A DNA stretch of 12,775 bases, taken from Bacillota bacterium. GTDB lineage: Bacteria > Bacillota > Clostridia > Acetivibrionales > DSM-1351. Position 1 is the first letter of the stretch; each line of letters opens with the position of its first letter. Position numbers and translations under genes: made by a program. The notes beneath the pieces were generated by a model. The model was not told the DNA's origin and searched no databases. It saw only the letters and a program-made list of their open reading frames with translations. Shown here in pieces: positions 1 to 5,747 of the stretch. The stretch lies in contig JAEZRV010000089.1 of NCBI GenBank assembly GCA_023444055.1, positions 1 through 12,775 of the forward strand, given 5' to 3'.

Positions 1-2
1 TG

Positions 3-74
3 TTCCTAAGGAGATTGTACCAAAAAGTAACTGGAGAGCCAATAAGTAATTTCATAAATTGTTTGTGCCTTTAA
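3..74 (+). CDS. possible C-terminal end of an AraC-type regulator (partial, 5' end outside window)
   Basis: Frame 3 is open from the window edge to a TAA at 72-74. It reads FLRRLYQKVTGEPISNFI followed by NCLCL. This resembles the end of the second helix-turn-helix of AraC/XylS regulators, whose usual form is F-x-R-L-F-K-K-x-T-G-x-x-P-x-x-Y. Normal family members continue about 15-25 residues past this point, so the protein would be slightly short. A stem-loop at 66-108 begins inside its last codons, and insertion of that repeat could have cut the gene. Frame 2 also ends nearby (stop at 47-49, reading VPKEIVPKSNWRANK) and is an equally short alternative. Only 24 codons are visible, so the call is tentative. 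Confidence 0.25.
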   Translation, partial: FLRRLYQKVTGEPISNFINCLCL

Positions 75-108
75 GGCGCGAAGACGTAAGGAGGCGTGCC
101 GTAAGGCA
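66..108 (+). repeat. GC-rich stem-loop with an SD-like sequence in its loop
   Basis: TGCCTT (66-71) pairs with AAGGCA (103-108). Inside a small asymmetric internal loop, GGCGCG (75-80) pairs with CGTGCC (95-100) with one G-T pair. The 14-nt apical loop (81-94) contains TAAGGAGG. Each flank also contains its own short palindrome (GCCTTTAAGGC, and TGCC-GTAA-GGCA), so alternative small hairpins are possible. It is GC-rich against an AT-rich background, as interspersed palindromic repeats often are. It has no T-run, so it is not a standard terminator. Confidence 0.45.
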
Positions 109-113
109 TGTTT

Positions 114-212
114 AAAAGGTTGAAAGAAATTAAAAAATAAAAAAAGGGGGTGCCGAGTCCATGTCATTTCTTTCATGTTGTTTTGTGTAGAATGCGGGAC
201 ATGGACATATTT
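114..212 (+). promoter_or_regulatory. leader element copy 1: SD, 9-bp hairpin, then start codon (upstream of the DUF5692-type gene)
   Basis: A strong SD-like AAAGGGGGTG lies at about 143-152. GTCCATGTC (157-165) is the exact reverse complement of GACATGGAC (198-206), giving a 9-bp stem with a 32-nt loop, and the chosen ATG is 6 nt past the stem. The whole block aligns without gaps to 1208-1309. Blocks conserved between the copies are CCGAGTCCATG, GTTTTGTG and AATGxGGGxCATGGA. An ATG in the 5' arm (161) sits 10 nt after the SD and would encode MSFLSCCFV before TAG. No Rfam family is recognised. A DNA operator made of two half-sites is an alternative reading. Confidence 0.6.
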
Positions 213-1202
213 ATGTTTACTTTTAATTATTCAGAAGGAGCTACAATTCTTTCTGCATGGGGAATTTGGCTTTTAGTATTTGCTGGTTTGTTTTTATTCA
301 ATGAGTTTGCAAGAAGATGGAAGTGGGCAGGATTCTTTTGCTTTATCATTTTGCCGGTAGCGTTAAGTGTTCTATGGGCAACAGTGCTCAAAGAAGTAAC
401 TTATACCGACTGGTTCCATCTTGCAAAAGTCTACTCTGCAACGGCAGGATGTATTGGTTTCTGGTGCATTCGTCATGTTGAGAAAAAAGATAAGCTTACA
501 GGAAAAATTGTATGGAGATTGGCAGACAATAAAATTGCTCTTTGTTTTCCTCCACTAATCCTTGCAATTAATATTCTTGAAGCAGTAGCAAGAGATATTG
601 AAGTTGGAACGCAGTATTGGTTTCTCAAATCTGGTCCTATAGCTGGAGAGGTAGTAGGGGTAATGGGCGGACCTTGGAACTATATGAATGCTGCAGCAGG
701 AATTCTTAATATTATAGCAATAACAGGCTGGTTTGGGATTGTAATTAGGAAGAAGACTGGTAAAGACAGTAGTAAGGATATGCTATGGCCTGATATGCTG
801 TGGTTCTGGATTATTGCATATGATCTGTGGAATTTTACTTATACCTATAACTGTATCCCTACACATTCATGGTATGCGGGGTTTGCATTATTGATAGCTC
901 CAACTTTGTGCGCATTCACTCTTGGAAAAGGCGCATGGCTTCAGCACAGAGCACAGACACTTGCAATTTGGTGCATGTTTGCCCAAACCTTTCCTTCCTT
1001 TCAGGACAAGGGAATTGCAGTTGTAAAATCTACATACAGTCAGCCAATTTATACCTTCTGGGGAGTCTTGGCACTTGTAAGCAATGTTGCGGTAATAACA
1101 TATATGTTTTACAAAATAGCAAAAACAAAGAGAAATCCGTACAAGGGTGAGTTGTATACCGACCATGCGGAATACAAGGATATCAAGGCAATGGCTGATT
1201 GA
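213..1202 (+). CDS. DUF5692-type polytopic membrane protein
   Basis: Predicted 329-residue integral membrane protein; its function is unknown. Eight or nine hydrophobic segments are visible, roughly at residues 14-30, 39-58, 70-88, 107-121, 155-178, 195-212, 219-237 and 280-302. Between them are conserved-looking motifs: NEFARR (30-35), ALCFPPLILAINILEA (109-124), WPDMLWFWIIAYDLWNF (192-208) and KGAWLQHRAQTLAIW (239-253). This arrangement matches what I remember of the DUF5692 family, a call made from memory and not from a search. The frame stays open upstream to a GTG at 150 and has ATGs at 192 and 201. The ATG at 213 is chosen because it aligns with the tetR start in the duplicated leader and lies just outside the hairpin. 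The next gene follows 104 nt later and is probably co-transcribed, so the TetR protein may control this gene. Confidence 0.75.
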   Translation: MFTFNYSEGATILSAWGIWLLVFAGLFLFNEFARRWKWAGFFCFIILPVALSVLWATVLKEVTYTDWFHLAKVYSATAGCIGFWCIRHVEKKDKLTGKIVWRLADNKIALCFPPLILAINILEAVARDIEVGTQYWFLKSGPIAGEVVGVMGGPWNYMNAAAGILNIIAITGWFGIVIRKKTGKDSSKDMLWPDMLWFWIIAYDLWNFTYTYNCIPTHSWYAGFALLIAPTLCAFTLGKGAWLQHRAQTLAIWCMFAQTFPSFQDKGIAVVKSTYSQPIYTFWGVLALVSNVAVITYMFYKIAKTKRNPYKGELYTDHAEYKDIKAMAD

Positions 1203-1207
1203 ATGGA

Positions 1208-1306
1208 AAAAGGTTGAAAGAATTGAATTAAACAAAAGAGGAGGTACCGAGTCCATGCCAATACTTTAATGGAGTTTTGTGCCAAATGTGGGGCATGGAT
1301 ATAATG
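1208..1306 (+). promoter_or_regulatory. leader element copy 2: SD, 9-bp hairpin, then start codon (upstream of tetR)
   Basis: This is the second copy of the block at 114-215, aligned at a constant offset of 1094. A consensus-grade SD (GAGGAGGT, about 1238-1245) is followed by GTCCATGCC (1251-1259), which pairs with GGCATGGAT (1292-1300). The stem is 9 bp, with one G-T pair at its base, and the loop is 32 nt as in copy 1. Pair 1258/1293 is C-G where copy 1 has T-A (164/199), so pairing is kept although the sequence changed. The ATG in the 5' arm (1255) is again 10 nt after the SD but encodes only MPIL before TAA, so any upstream peptide is not conserved. ATGs at 1304 and 1307 follow the stem. 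Confidence 0.6.
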
Positions 1307-1909
1307 ATGAGTGAAAACAACAATAGAAAACAAAGAATTATTGACGCTGCAATTGAGGTGCTAAAGGAAAACACGATTGAGGAAACAACCGTCCGCAAAA
1401 TAGCGTCAAAGGCTGGTTTAACAACAGGTTCATTATACCATCATTATGCTAATAAAGATGAGATTCTCTTTGACGTAATGAAGCAATCCCTTCAGTTTAC
1501 GCATAAAATAATTGACAGAATGAAAAACGGGACGAAATCAAAAAAGGGGCAGGAGCTGCTTTCCGAAATAACTACAGAGGTAGCGAAAAGACTGTCAAAG
1601 CAGGATGAACAAAAGCTACATTTACTTTTGTTGAATGATGTGATTGCACGAAATAGTGAAATAAAAGGAAAATATCAGACCAATTACACCGAAATCATAG
1701 ACAATACGGCTAATTTGTTTGGTGATGCCTTTGAACTGGAGAGCGAAGGATATAACAAAGAGGTTGCATCCATATTGCTCGCAGCAGTAGATGGAATTGC
1801 CATACAGCAAGCACTAGGAATAATGCCAGAAAAGACGAAAATGATAGAAATCTTTAATTCCTTTTTTGCAGAAAGTATACCGCTGTTTCTCAAAAAGCAC
1901 AGAAAATAA
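1307..1909 (+). CDS. TetR/AcrR family transcriptional regulator
   Basis: Predicted 200-residue one-component repressor. The N-terminal TetR DNA-binding domain is clear: an initial helix with RKQRIIDAAIEVLKE (7-21), then a helix-turn-helix at about 27-48 with TTVRKIASKAGLTTGSLYHH and the typical YxxxxxKDEIL continuation (47-54). The remaining 145 residues are helical and lack recognisable ligand-binding motifs, as is usual in this family, so the inducer is unknown. The start is chosen by alignment with the upstream gene's leader; ATG 1304, 1295 or 1286 in the same frame cannot be excluded. It is encoded directly after the membrane protein and carries the same leader, which suggests shared regulation, possibly by its own product. 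A terminator-like repeat follows. Confidence 0.88.
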   Translation: MSENNNRKQRIIDAAIEVLKENTIEETTVRKIASKAGLTTGSLYHHYANKDEILFDVMKQSLQFTHKIIDRMKNGTKSKKGQELLSEITTEVAKRLSKQDEQKLHLLLLNDVIARNSEIKGKYQTNYTEIIDNTANLFGDAFELESEGYNKEVASILLAAVDGIAIQQALGIMPEKTKMIEIFNSFFAESIPLFLKKHRK

Positions 1910-1933
1910 AGTCCTTCACATTGTTTTAATTTT

Positions 1934-1998
1934 TTGTTACTATTCAGCCACTTAATAAATATTGTCTTTTCATATGCTGAATAGTAACAATTTTTTTT
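1934..1998 (+). terminator. terminator-like hairpin after tetR, 15-bp stem with long loop
   Basis: TTGTTACTATTCAGC (1934-1948) and GCTGAATAGTAACAA (1976-1990) are perfect inverted repeats of 15 bp, directly followed by eight T residues (1991-1998). The T-run on the + side fits termination of the tetR transcript. The 27-nt loop is longer than usual for an intrinsic terminator, so a small palindromic repeat that also works as a terminator is possible. Confidence 0.6.
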
Positions 1999-1999
1999 C

Positions 2000-2174
2000 T
2001 TATACTAATTTGCATTTAAAAATGTGGTATCACATTTTTAAATAGCCGCATCTGCGGCGACGGGACGTAGTCCGCAAATGTTGTTCAATACTATGAGTTG
2101 CTGCATATGCAGCACACCGCTTCAGCGGTGATTTAAAAATATTTCCTCTATTTTTAAATTCGAAATAGTATTAG
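2000..2174. repeat. palindromic interspersed element of two mirrored cloverleaf-like halves (MITE-like)
   Basis: Left half: ATTTGC (2008-2013) pairs with GCAAAT (2074-2079). It encloses a 13-bp AT hairpin (2014-2026 with 2031-2043), a GCCGC/GCGGC hairpin (2045-2058) and GGAC/GTCC (2063-2073). Right half: AATACTAT (2087-2094) pairs with ATAGTATT (2165-2172). It encloses GCTGC/GCAGC (2100-2113), CACCGC/GCGGTG (2115-2130) and an 11-bp AT hairpin (2131-2141 with 2149-2159). The order is reversed between halves, and the two outer ends resemble each other as inverted repeats (ATACTAATTTGC against ATACTATTTCGA, then ATTTAAAAAT in both). It has no ORF. Its first 18 bases recur at 4302-4319. Confidence 0.6.
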
Positions 2175-3767
2175 TTACTCTTTCGGAAACTTTGTTATGG
2201 TTCCTAAAAGATATTGTTTTATCAATGCTAAATCCAGTGCAGTCACGCTTCCGTCATTGTCAAGATCTGCCACATACTTATCGTCTTTAGCAGGTAGATC
2301 AGTAATTACACCTAGAAGGAATTGCTTCATCAATGAATAATCGAGTGCATCAATTGAATTGTCTTCGTTCAAATCACCGATTTTTGACGTTGGTTCAGGT
2401 TCAGAGGCATTAAACTTCCACCAGTTAAAATTAAGCAAATTTCCTGAACCTCCGGTAAATTTAAAGTATAAGTCATGAGTTCCGGTTGCACCACTTACAT
2501 CACACGATTTTGTTGTCCATGTCTGCCAGTCGCCTGTGCCTGAAACAGTACATGTTCCAACCAGCGTTCCTGTCGGGCTGTCTAGATGGAGTTCAATATT
2601 ACCCCCGCTGGTGGCTGAGGCTACCCTTGCTTCAAAGGATGCCGCACCAGAACCAAAATCAACACCTTTAACCTTGATATAGTCCCCGTTTTCAATAAAG
2701 CCTACATCCATACCGCCTTCACTGCAACTTTCGGTTTCAACACCCGACTCCCAACAAATTGTTTCAGCCTCTGTCTGCTTATATGGATTCAAAGTGCCGA
2801 GCTGAGGTGTGTCTGTGGAAGGAAATCCTTGTGGAATCTCTGGAATTGTACCGTCTGAATTATATGTAAATTTCTTTACGCATACAGATCTCTTATAGTT
2901 ATTACTGTTTGGCAAAGCTTCATTAAAGCCGAAAAAATATGAATTACCTTTATAATCTACTATTCCCGCTTGGTTACCTTCTGATCCGGTTTGTACAGCC
3001 ATGAGACGGCCCTTATAAGTCCACGGTCCGGTAGGGCTTGTAGCCATAGAATAATGGATACTTTCAGGTATACTTGAACAATATGCCAGATAATAATGCC
3101 CATTACGCCCCCAGAACCAAGGACCTTCTTCATAGTCCGGTCCAAATGCAGCTTTAGTTAAAGGAACATTAGTAGGAGTACCACTGTAGGAAATCATATC
3201 GCTATTGAGCGTTACCCAGTAGCACATATTGTTGCCCCAGTACATATATGCCTGTCCATCATCATCTATAAACACTGTAGGGTCAATATCCTCCCAAGAA
3301 TGCTGTGAAGGAGCTGTTGTCAAATTAGCAGGGACAAGCGGGTGTCCAATGTCTGTAAAAGGACCTGTCGGGCTGTTCGAAACAGCAACGCCTATACTAA
3401 ATTGCCCGTTGCTGGTGCTTGTAGTCGGGAAGTACCAGTAAAATTTGCCGTTTCTGGCAATACACTGACCGGCATAAGCAGCGCCACCTTTAGACCATGT
3501 AACTTGCTGAGTATTCAATATAACTCCATGATCCGTCCAATTGACCATATCTGTAGTAGAATAACATCTCCAGTCTTTCATTACAAATGTGTTACCGGCA
3601 TTGTCCTCATCATGGGAGGTATAAAGGTATAACGTATCATTATATACCATCGGAGCCGGGTCAGCAGTAAAAATCGTTTGAACAACGGGATTGTCTGCAT
3701 AACAAACTACTGAAAAAAACATACTAAATGTTAACGCAATAATTAAAACAAAACTCACTTTTTTCAT
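2175..3767 (-). CDS. secreted GH43 glycosidase with CBM6 and type I dockerin (cellulosomal)
   Basis: Predicted 530-residue cellulosome subunit acting outside the cell on arabinose- or xylose-containing hemicellulose; the exact substrate cannot be read from the sequence. Residues 1-24 are a signal peptide ending in CYA. The GH43 five-bladed propeller (about 27-320) shows the three expected acids: D36 in ADPAP (base), D162 in EDIDP (pKa modulator) and E214 in EEGPW (acid). A CBM6 fold follows (about 329-453; starts QTEAE, ends FNWWKF). The dockerin (about 462-530) has two calcium-binding repeats, DLNEDNSIDALD and DLDNDGSVTALD, with Ala-Leu at the usual recognition positions. ATG 3767 is preferred over an in-frame GTG at 3785 because GGAG lies 8 nt before it. 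The gene stands alone; no other cellulosomal gene is in the window. Confidence 0.92.
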   Translation of the reverse strand: MKKVSFVLIIALTFSMFFSVVCYADNPVVQTIFTADPAPMVYNDTLYLYTSHDEDNAGNTFVMKDWRCYSTTDMVNWTDHGVILNTQQVTWSKGGAAYAGQCIARNGKFYWYFPTTSTSNGQFSIGVAVSNSPTGPFTDIGHPLVPANLTTAPSQHSWEDIDPTVFIDDDGQAYMYWGNNMCYWVTLNSDMISYSGTPTNVPLTKAAFGPDYEEGPWFWGRNGHYYLAYCSSIPESIHYSMATSPTGPWTYKGRLMAVQTGSEGNQAGIVDYKGNSYFFGFNEALPNSNNYKRSVCVKKFTYNSDGTIPEIPQGFPSTDTPQLGTLNPYKQTEAETICWESGVETESCSEGGMDVGFIENGDYIKVKGVDFGSGAASFEARVASATSGGNIELHLDSPTGTLVGTCTVSGTGDWQTWTTKSCDVSGATGTHDLYFKFTGGSGNLLNFNWWKFNASEPEPTSKIGDLNEDNSIDALDYSLMKQFLLGVITDLPAKDDKYVADLDNDGSVTALDLALIKQYLLGTITKFPKE

Positions 3768-3799
3768 TGATTTATCTCCTCTCACCTAGACATTTAGGT

Positions 3800-3883
3800 T
3801 CAGATAACGGGTGCAGTCTTTACACCTTCTTCATAAAGCTTACATTTTCCAATTAATAATAGAAGTGCTAAAACTCTTTTCAT
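3800..3883 (-). CDS. possible small ORF (27 aa), signal-peptide-like, upstream of the GH43 gene
   Basis: ATG at 3883 is preceded by GAGGG at 7 nt spacing. The peptide starts MKRVLALLLLIGKC and ends KTAPVI before TGA, 32 nt ahead of the GH43 start. A basic N-terminus followed by a run of leucines looks like the start of a signal peptide or lipoprotein leader. The same frame is open further upstream to a GTG embedded in AGGAGGTG (about 3940-3950). It could be a leader peptide, the remnant of a secreted-protein gene, or chance. No family is recognised. Confidence 0.25.
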   Translation of the reverse strand: MKRVLALLLLIGKCKLYEEGVKTAPVI

Positions 3884-4250
3884 ACAAAAACCCTCTATAA
3901 AATTTGAATAGAATTTTAGTAAAATGGCTAAAATAGTCACCTCCTGTCTTGAAGATTATTACCAGAATAAGTGTTCTCAAGGGAATCAACATGGTATGAT
4001 AATGTCCCAAGATTTGAAAACCAAAAATAATGAAGATTTTTAATAATTTTTCTGGTAAATAGAACTATTAATTATAGTATATATCAATTTTATAATAAAA
4101 TTAACGTATTTTTTATTTATATGTAAGCATGTAGTTGGATAGCCACGGAATATAAGTATGCAGATTAAGATTCTTCGAATTTTCATTATGAGAACATAAT
4201 AATAAAATGAGCCAGATAGTTCTAGGACACCGAAAAATAAGACTTTTCAG

Positions 4251-4289
4251 TGCCCTTAATAAATTAATATTCAATGCCCTTAATAAATT
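4251..4289. repeat. 15-nt direct repeat, two copies
   Basis: TGCCCTTAATAAATT occurs at 4251-4265 and 4275-4289, 24 nt apart start to start, and the surrounding bases are also similar (CAG/CAA before each copy). No function is evident; slippage or decay of a repeat is likely. Confidence 0.5.
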
Positions 4290-4301
4290 CCAGTTCTTAT
4301 G

Positions 4302-4343
4302 TTATACTAATTTGCATTTTAAATGTGGAAACACAATTTGAAT
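4302..4343. repeat. partial copy of the palindromic element (left end only)
   Basis: TTATACTAATTTGCATTT (4302-4319) is identical to 2000-2017. It continues into an imperfect AT hairpin closed by GTG-GAAA-CAC, as in the full element (ATGTGG shared). The GC-rich hairpins and the right half are missing. It lies just after the tlpA stop codon on the minus strand. Confidence 0.5.
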
Positions 4344-4374
4344 ATGGTCTTTATATATTAAATGTGAAAAATTA

Positions 4375-4965
4375 TTATTGAGCAGTTTCTCCCTTTTTAA
4401 TTTTTTCAAGGATTTTTACTAAGGTTGCCTTGTCTGTCTTTTGAGGAATATAGGTATATAAAGTACCATCTTTATTTATAATAAAAGTGGTCGGAAAACC
4501 TGTAACTCCATAAGTTTGCGTTACAGAACCATCCTGATCCATTAATACCTTCAGATCTATATTGTTTGTAGAAAGATAGTCCTTAACAATATCTTGGGAT
4601 TCCTGAACATCCACAGTTAGAATAACAGCCTCATTATCTTTTTCCAATTCCTTGTTTAATTCATTTAAATCAGGCATCTCCTCCTTACAGTATTTGCACC
4701 AGACTGCCCAAAAATTAAGTATAACAACTTTTCCTCTATAATCAGAGAGTTTAACGTCTTTTCCGTTAAGATCTTTCAAAGTGAAATCTGGGGCTATAGG
4801 GTTAGTATTTTGTGAAGATTGGCTTGTTGATGCGCTTGCTGATGCATTTTCCTGTGGTGGTACTATAAAGTTTTGGGACTTATTTTTTGAATAGAATGTA
4901 TATGCTGCTACCATAATTGCACATATTGCAATAATCCAAATAATGATGTTAATCTTTTTGTTCAT
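4375..4965 (-). CDS. membrane-anchored TlpA/ResA-like thiol-disulfide oxidoreductase
   Basis: Predicted 196-residue extracytoplasmic thioredoxin-like protein. Residues 5-25 form a membrane anchor without a lipobox cysteine. A low-complexity Ala/Ser/Gln linker (about 38-55) leads to an AhpC/TSA-thioredoxin fold that starts with APDFTLKDLNGKDV (58-71). The active site is C90-K-Y-C93 within FWAVWCKYCKEEMP, and the cis-proline is P158 in GFPTTF. In this family the protein reduces disulfides in exported or cytochrome-type proteins using electrons passed through the membrane by CcdA. The ccdA gene sits 18 nt upstream on the same strand, so the two work as a pair. The start is supported by GGAGG, 8 nt before ATG. 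No cytochrome c genes are visible, so the target is unknown. Confidence 0.9.
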   Translation of the reverse strand: MNKKINIIIWIIAICAIMVAAYTFYSKNKSQNFIVPPQENASASASTSQSSQNTNPIAPDFTLKDLNGKDVKLSDYRGKVVILNFWAVWCKYCKEEMPDLNELNKELEKDNEAVILTVDVQESQDIVKDYLSTNNIDLKVLMDQDGSVTQTYGVTGFPTTFIINKDGTLYTYIPQKTDKATLVKILEKIKKGETAQ

Positions 4966-4983
4966 AAGCTATTCCTCCACATA

Positions 4984-5649
4984 TTAAAAGCTAAAATACT
5001 TTAAACTACCAGTGAAAACCAAGACACCTGCAACTATTAACAGTACTCCAGATACAATACTTATTATCCTGCTATGCTTTTGGATTTGTTTAAAAGCCCC
5101 TTTAACTTTTTTAAATAAAACTGCTGAAAGGATAAAAGGGATACCCAAGCCTATTGAATAAAGGAAAAGTAAAAGCATTCCTTGCAATATTGTCTCTGAA
5201 TTGCTAGCAAGTGCAAGTGCTGAGCCTAAAAAAGCACCTAAGCAAGGTGTCCAGCCAAGACCGAAAACCATACCAAATACAATTGAACTTAAAAATCGGA
5301 GTCTGTTGAATTTAAAACCAATTCTTTTTTCCTTGTTTAAAAAGCCTATCTTTAGTATTCCAATAAAGTTAAGACCAAATACAATCATGAGTATTCCACT
5401 AATTTTCTCCAGTAAGTTTCTGTGATTTATCAAGAAATGCCCTAGTGATGTAACTGTTGCTCCGAGAGCAATAAATACTAGGGTAAACCCAATTACAAAT
5501 CCAATTGAATTTATAAGTAGCCTGTTTTTGTTCGAAGAAATTATAGCCTCATCATTTTCAGATTCGCCTGCTAAATATATAAAATAAATAGGGAGCATTG
5601 GCAATATACAAGGTGAAATAAATGTTAAAATTCCTTCAATAAATGTCAT
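4984..5649 (-). CDS. ccdA: CcdA-type cytochrome c biogenesis / DsbD-domain thiol transporter
   Basis: Predicted 221-residue polytopic membrane protein that carries reducing equivalents from cytoplasmic thioredoxin to extracytoplasmic thiol proteins. Six hydrophobic segments can be seen. The paired redox cysteines are C14 in SPCILP and C136 in GWTPCLG, each in the Pro-Cys setting typical of CcdA. It is the first gene of a two-gene operon with tlpA. The ATG at 5649 has no SD at normal distance; GAAGAAGGTG lies about 20 nt upstream. The frame stays open through AYIISYL, which would lengthen the short first helix, so initiation at a non-ATG codon (ATT) near that SD is possible. The promoter contains an operator-like inverted repeat. 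Confidence 0.9.
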   Translation of the reverse strand: MTFIEGILTFISPCILPMLPIYFIYLAGESENDEAIISSNKNRLLINSIGFVIGFTLVFIALGATVTSLGHFLINHRNLLEKISGILMIVFGLNFIGILKIGFLNKEKRIGFKFNRLRFLSSIVFGMVFGLGWTPCLGAFLGSALALASNSETILQGMLLLFLYSIGLGIPFILSAVLFKKVKGAFKQIQKHSRIISIVSGVLLIVAGVLVFTGSLKYFSF

Positions 5650-5718
5650 TAAGTAAGAAATAATATAAGCACCTTCTTCCGAAAAAAAATATAATGATCA
5701 CGAGTATACTAACAACAT

Positions 5719-5747
5719 AATATATACCCTGTATAGGTATATGTAAA
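5719..5747 (-). promoter_or_regulatory. ccdA-tlpA promoter with an inverted repeat between -35 and -10
   Basis: On the minus strand TTTACA (5742-5747), a 17-nt spacer and TATATT (5719-5724) form a good sigma-A-type promoter about 70 nt before ccdA. The spacer is nearly filled by ATATACC (5722-5728) and GGTATAT (5736-5742), a perfect 7-bp inverted repeat with a 7-nt centre. Position and TACC/GGTA half-sites suggest a repressor operator. CsoR/CstR-family sensors use A/T-flanked C/G-rich half-sites of this style, but no such regulator is encoded here, so the identity is a guess. Confidence 0.6.

Larger units (their letters stand above)
3884..4374. other. gene-free region upstream of the GH43 gene
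   Basis: No convincing gene. On the minus strand an AGGAGGTGAC sequence (about 3941-3950) lies far from any suitable start. TATAAT on the minus strand (4071-4076), preceded by TAC, could be a -10 box, but its -35 is poor. If real, it gives the GH43 transcript a leader of about 300 nt. The far part holds a small direct repeat and a partial palindromic element, listed separately. Confidence 0.4.

Noticed and set aside
888..1256. 122-codon minus-strand ORF inside the DUF5692-type gene
   Set aside because: It lies antisense to a clearly coding membrane protein, has no RBS, and has a composition typical of a shadow frame.
2000..2174. CRISPR array or tRNA cluster (cloverleaf-like folding)
   Set aside because: There are no regularly spaced direct repeats, and no tRNA hallmarks such as the T-loop GGTTCGA with a consistent 7-bp acceptor and CCA region.
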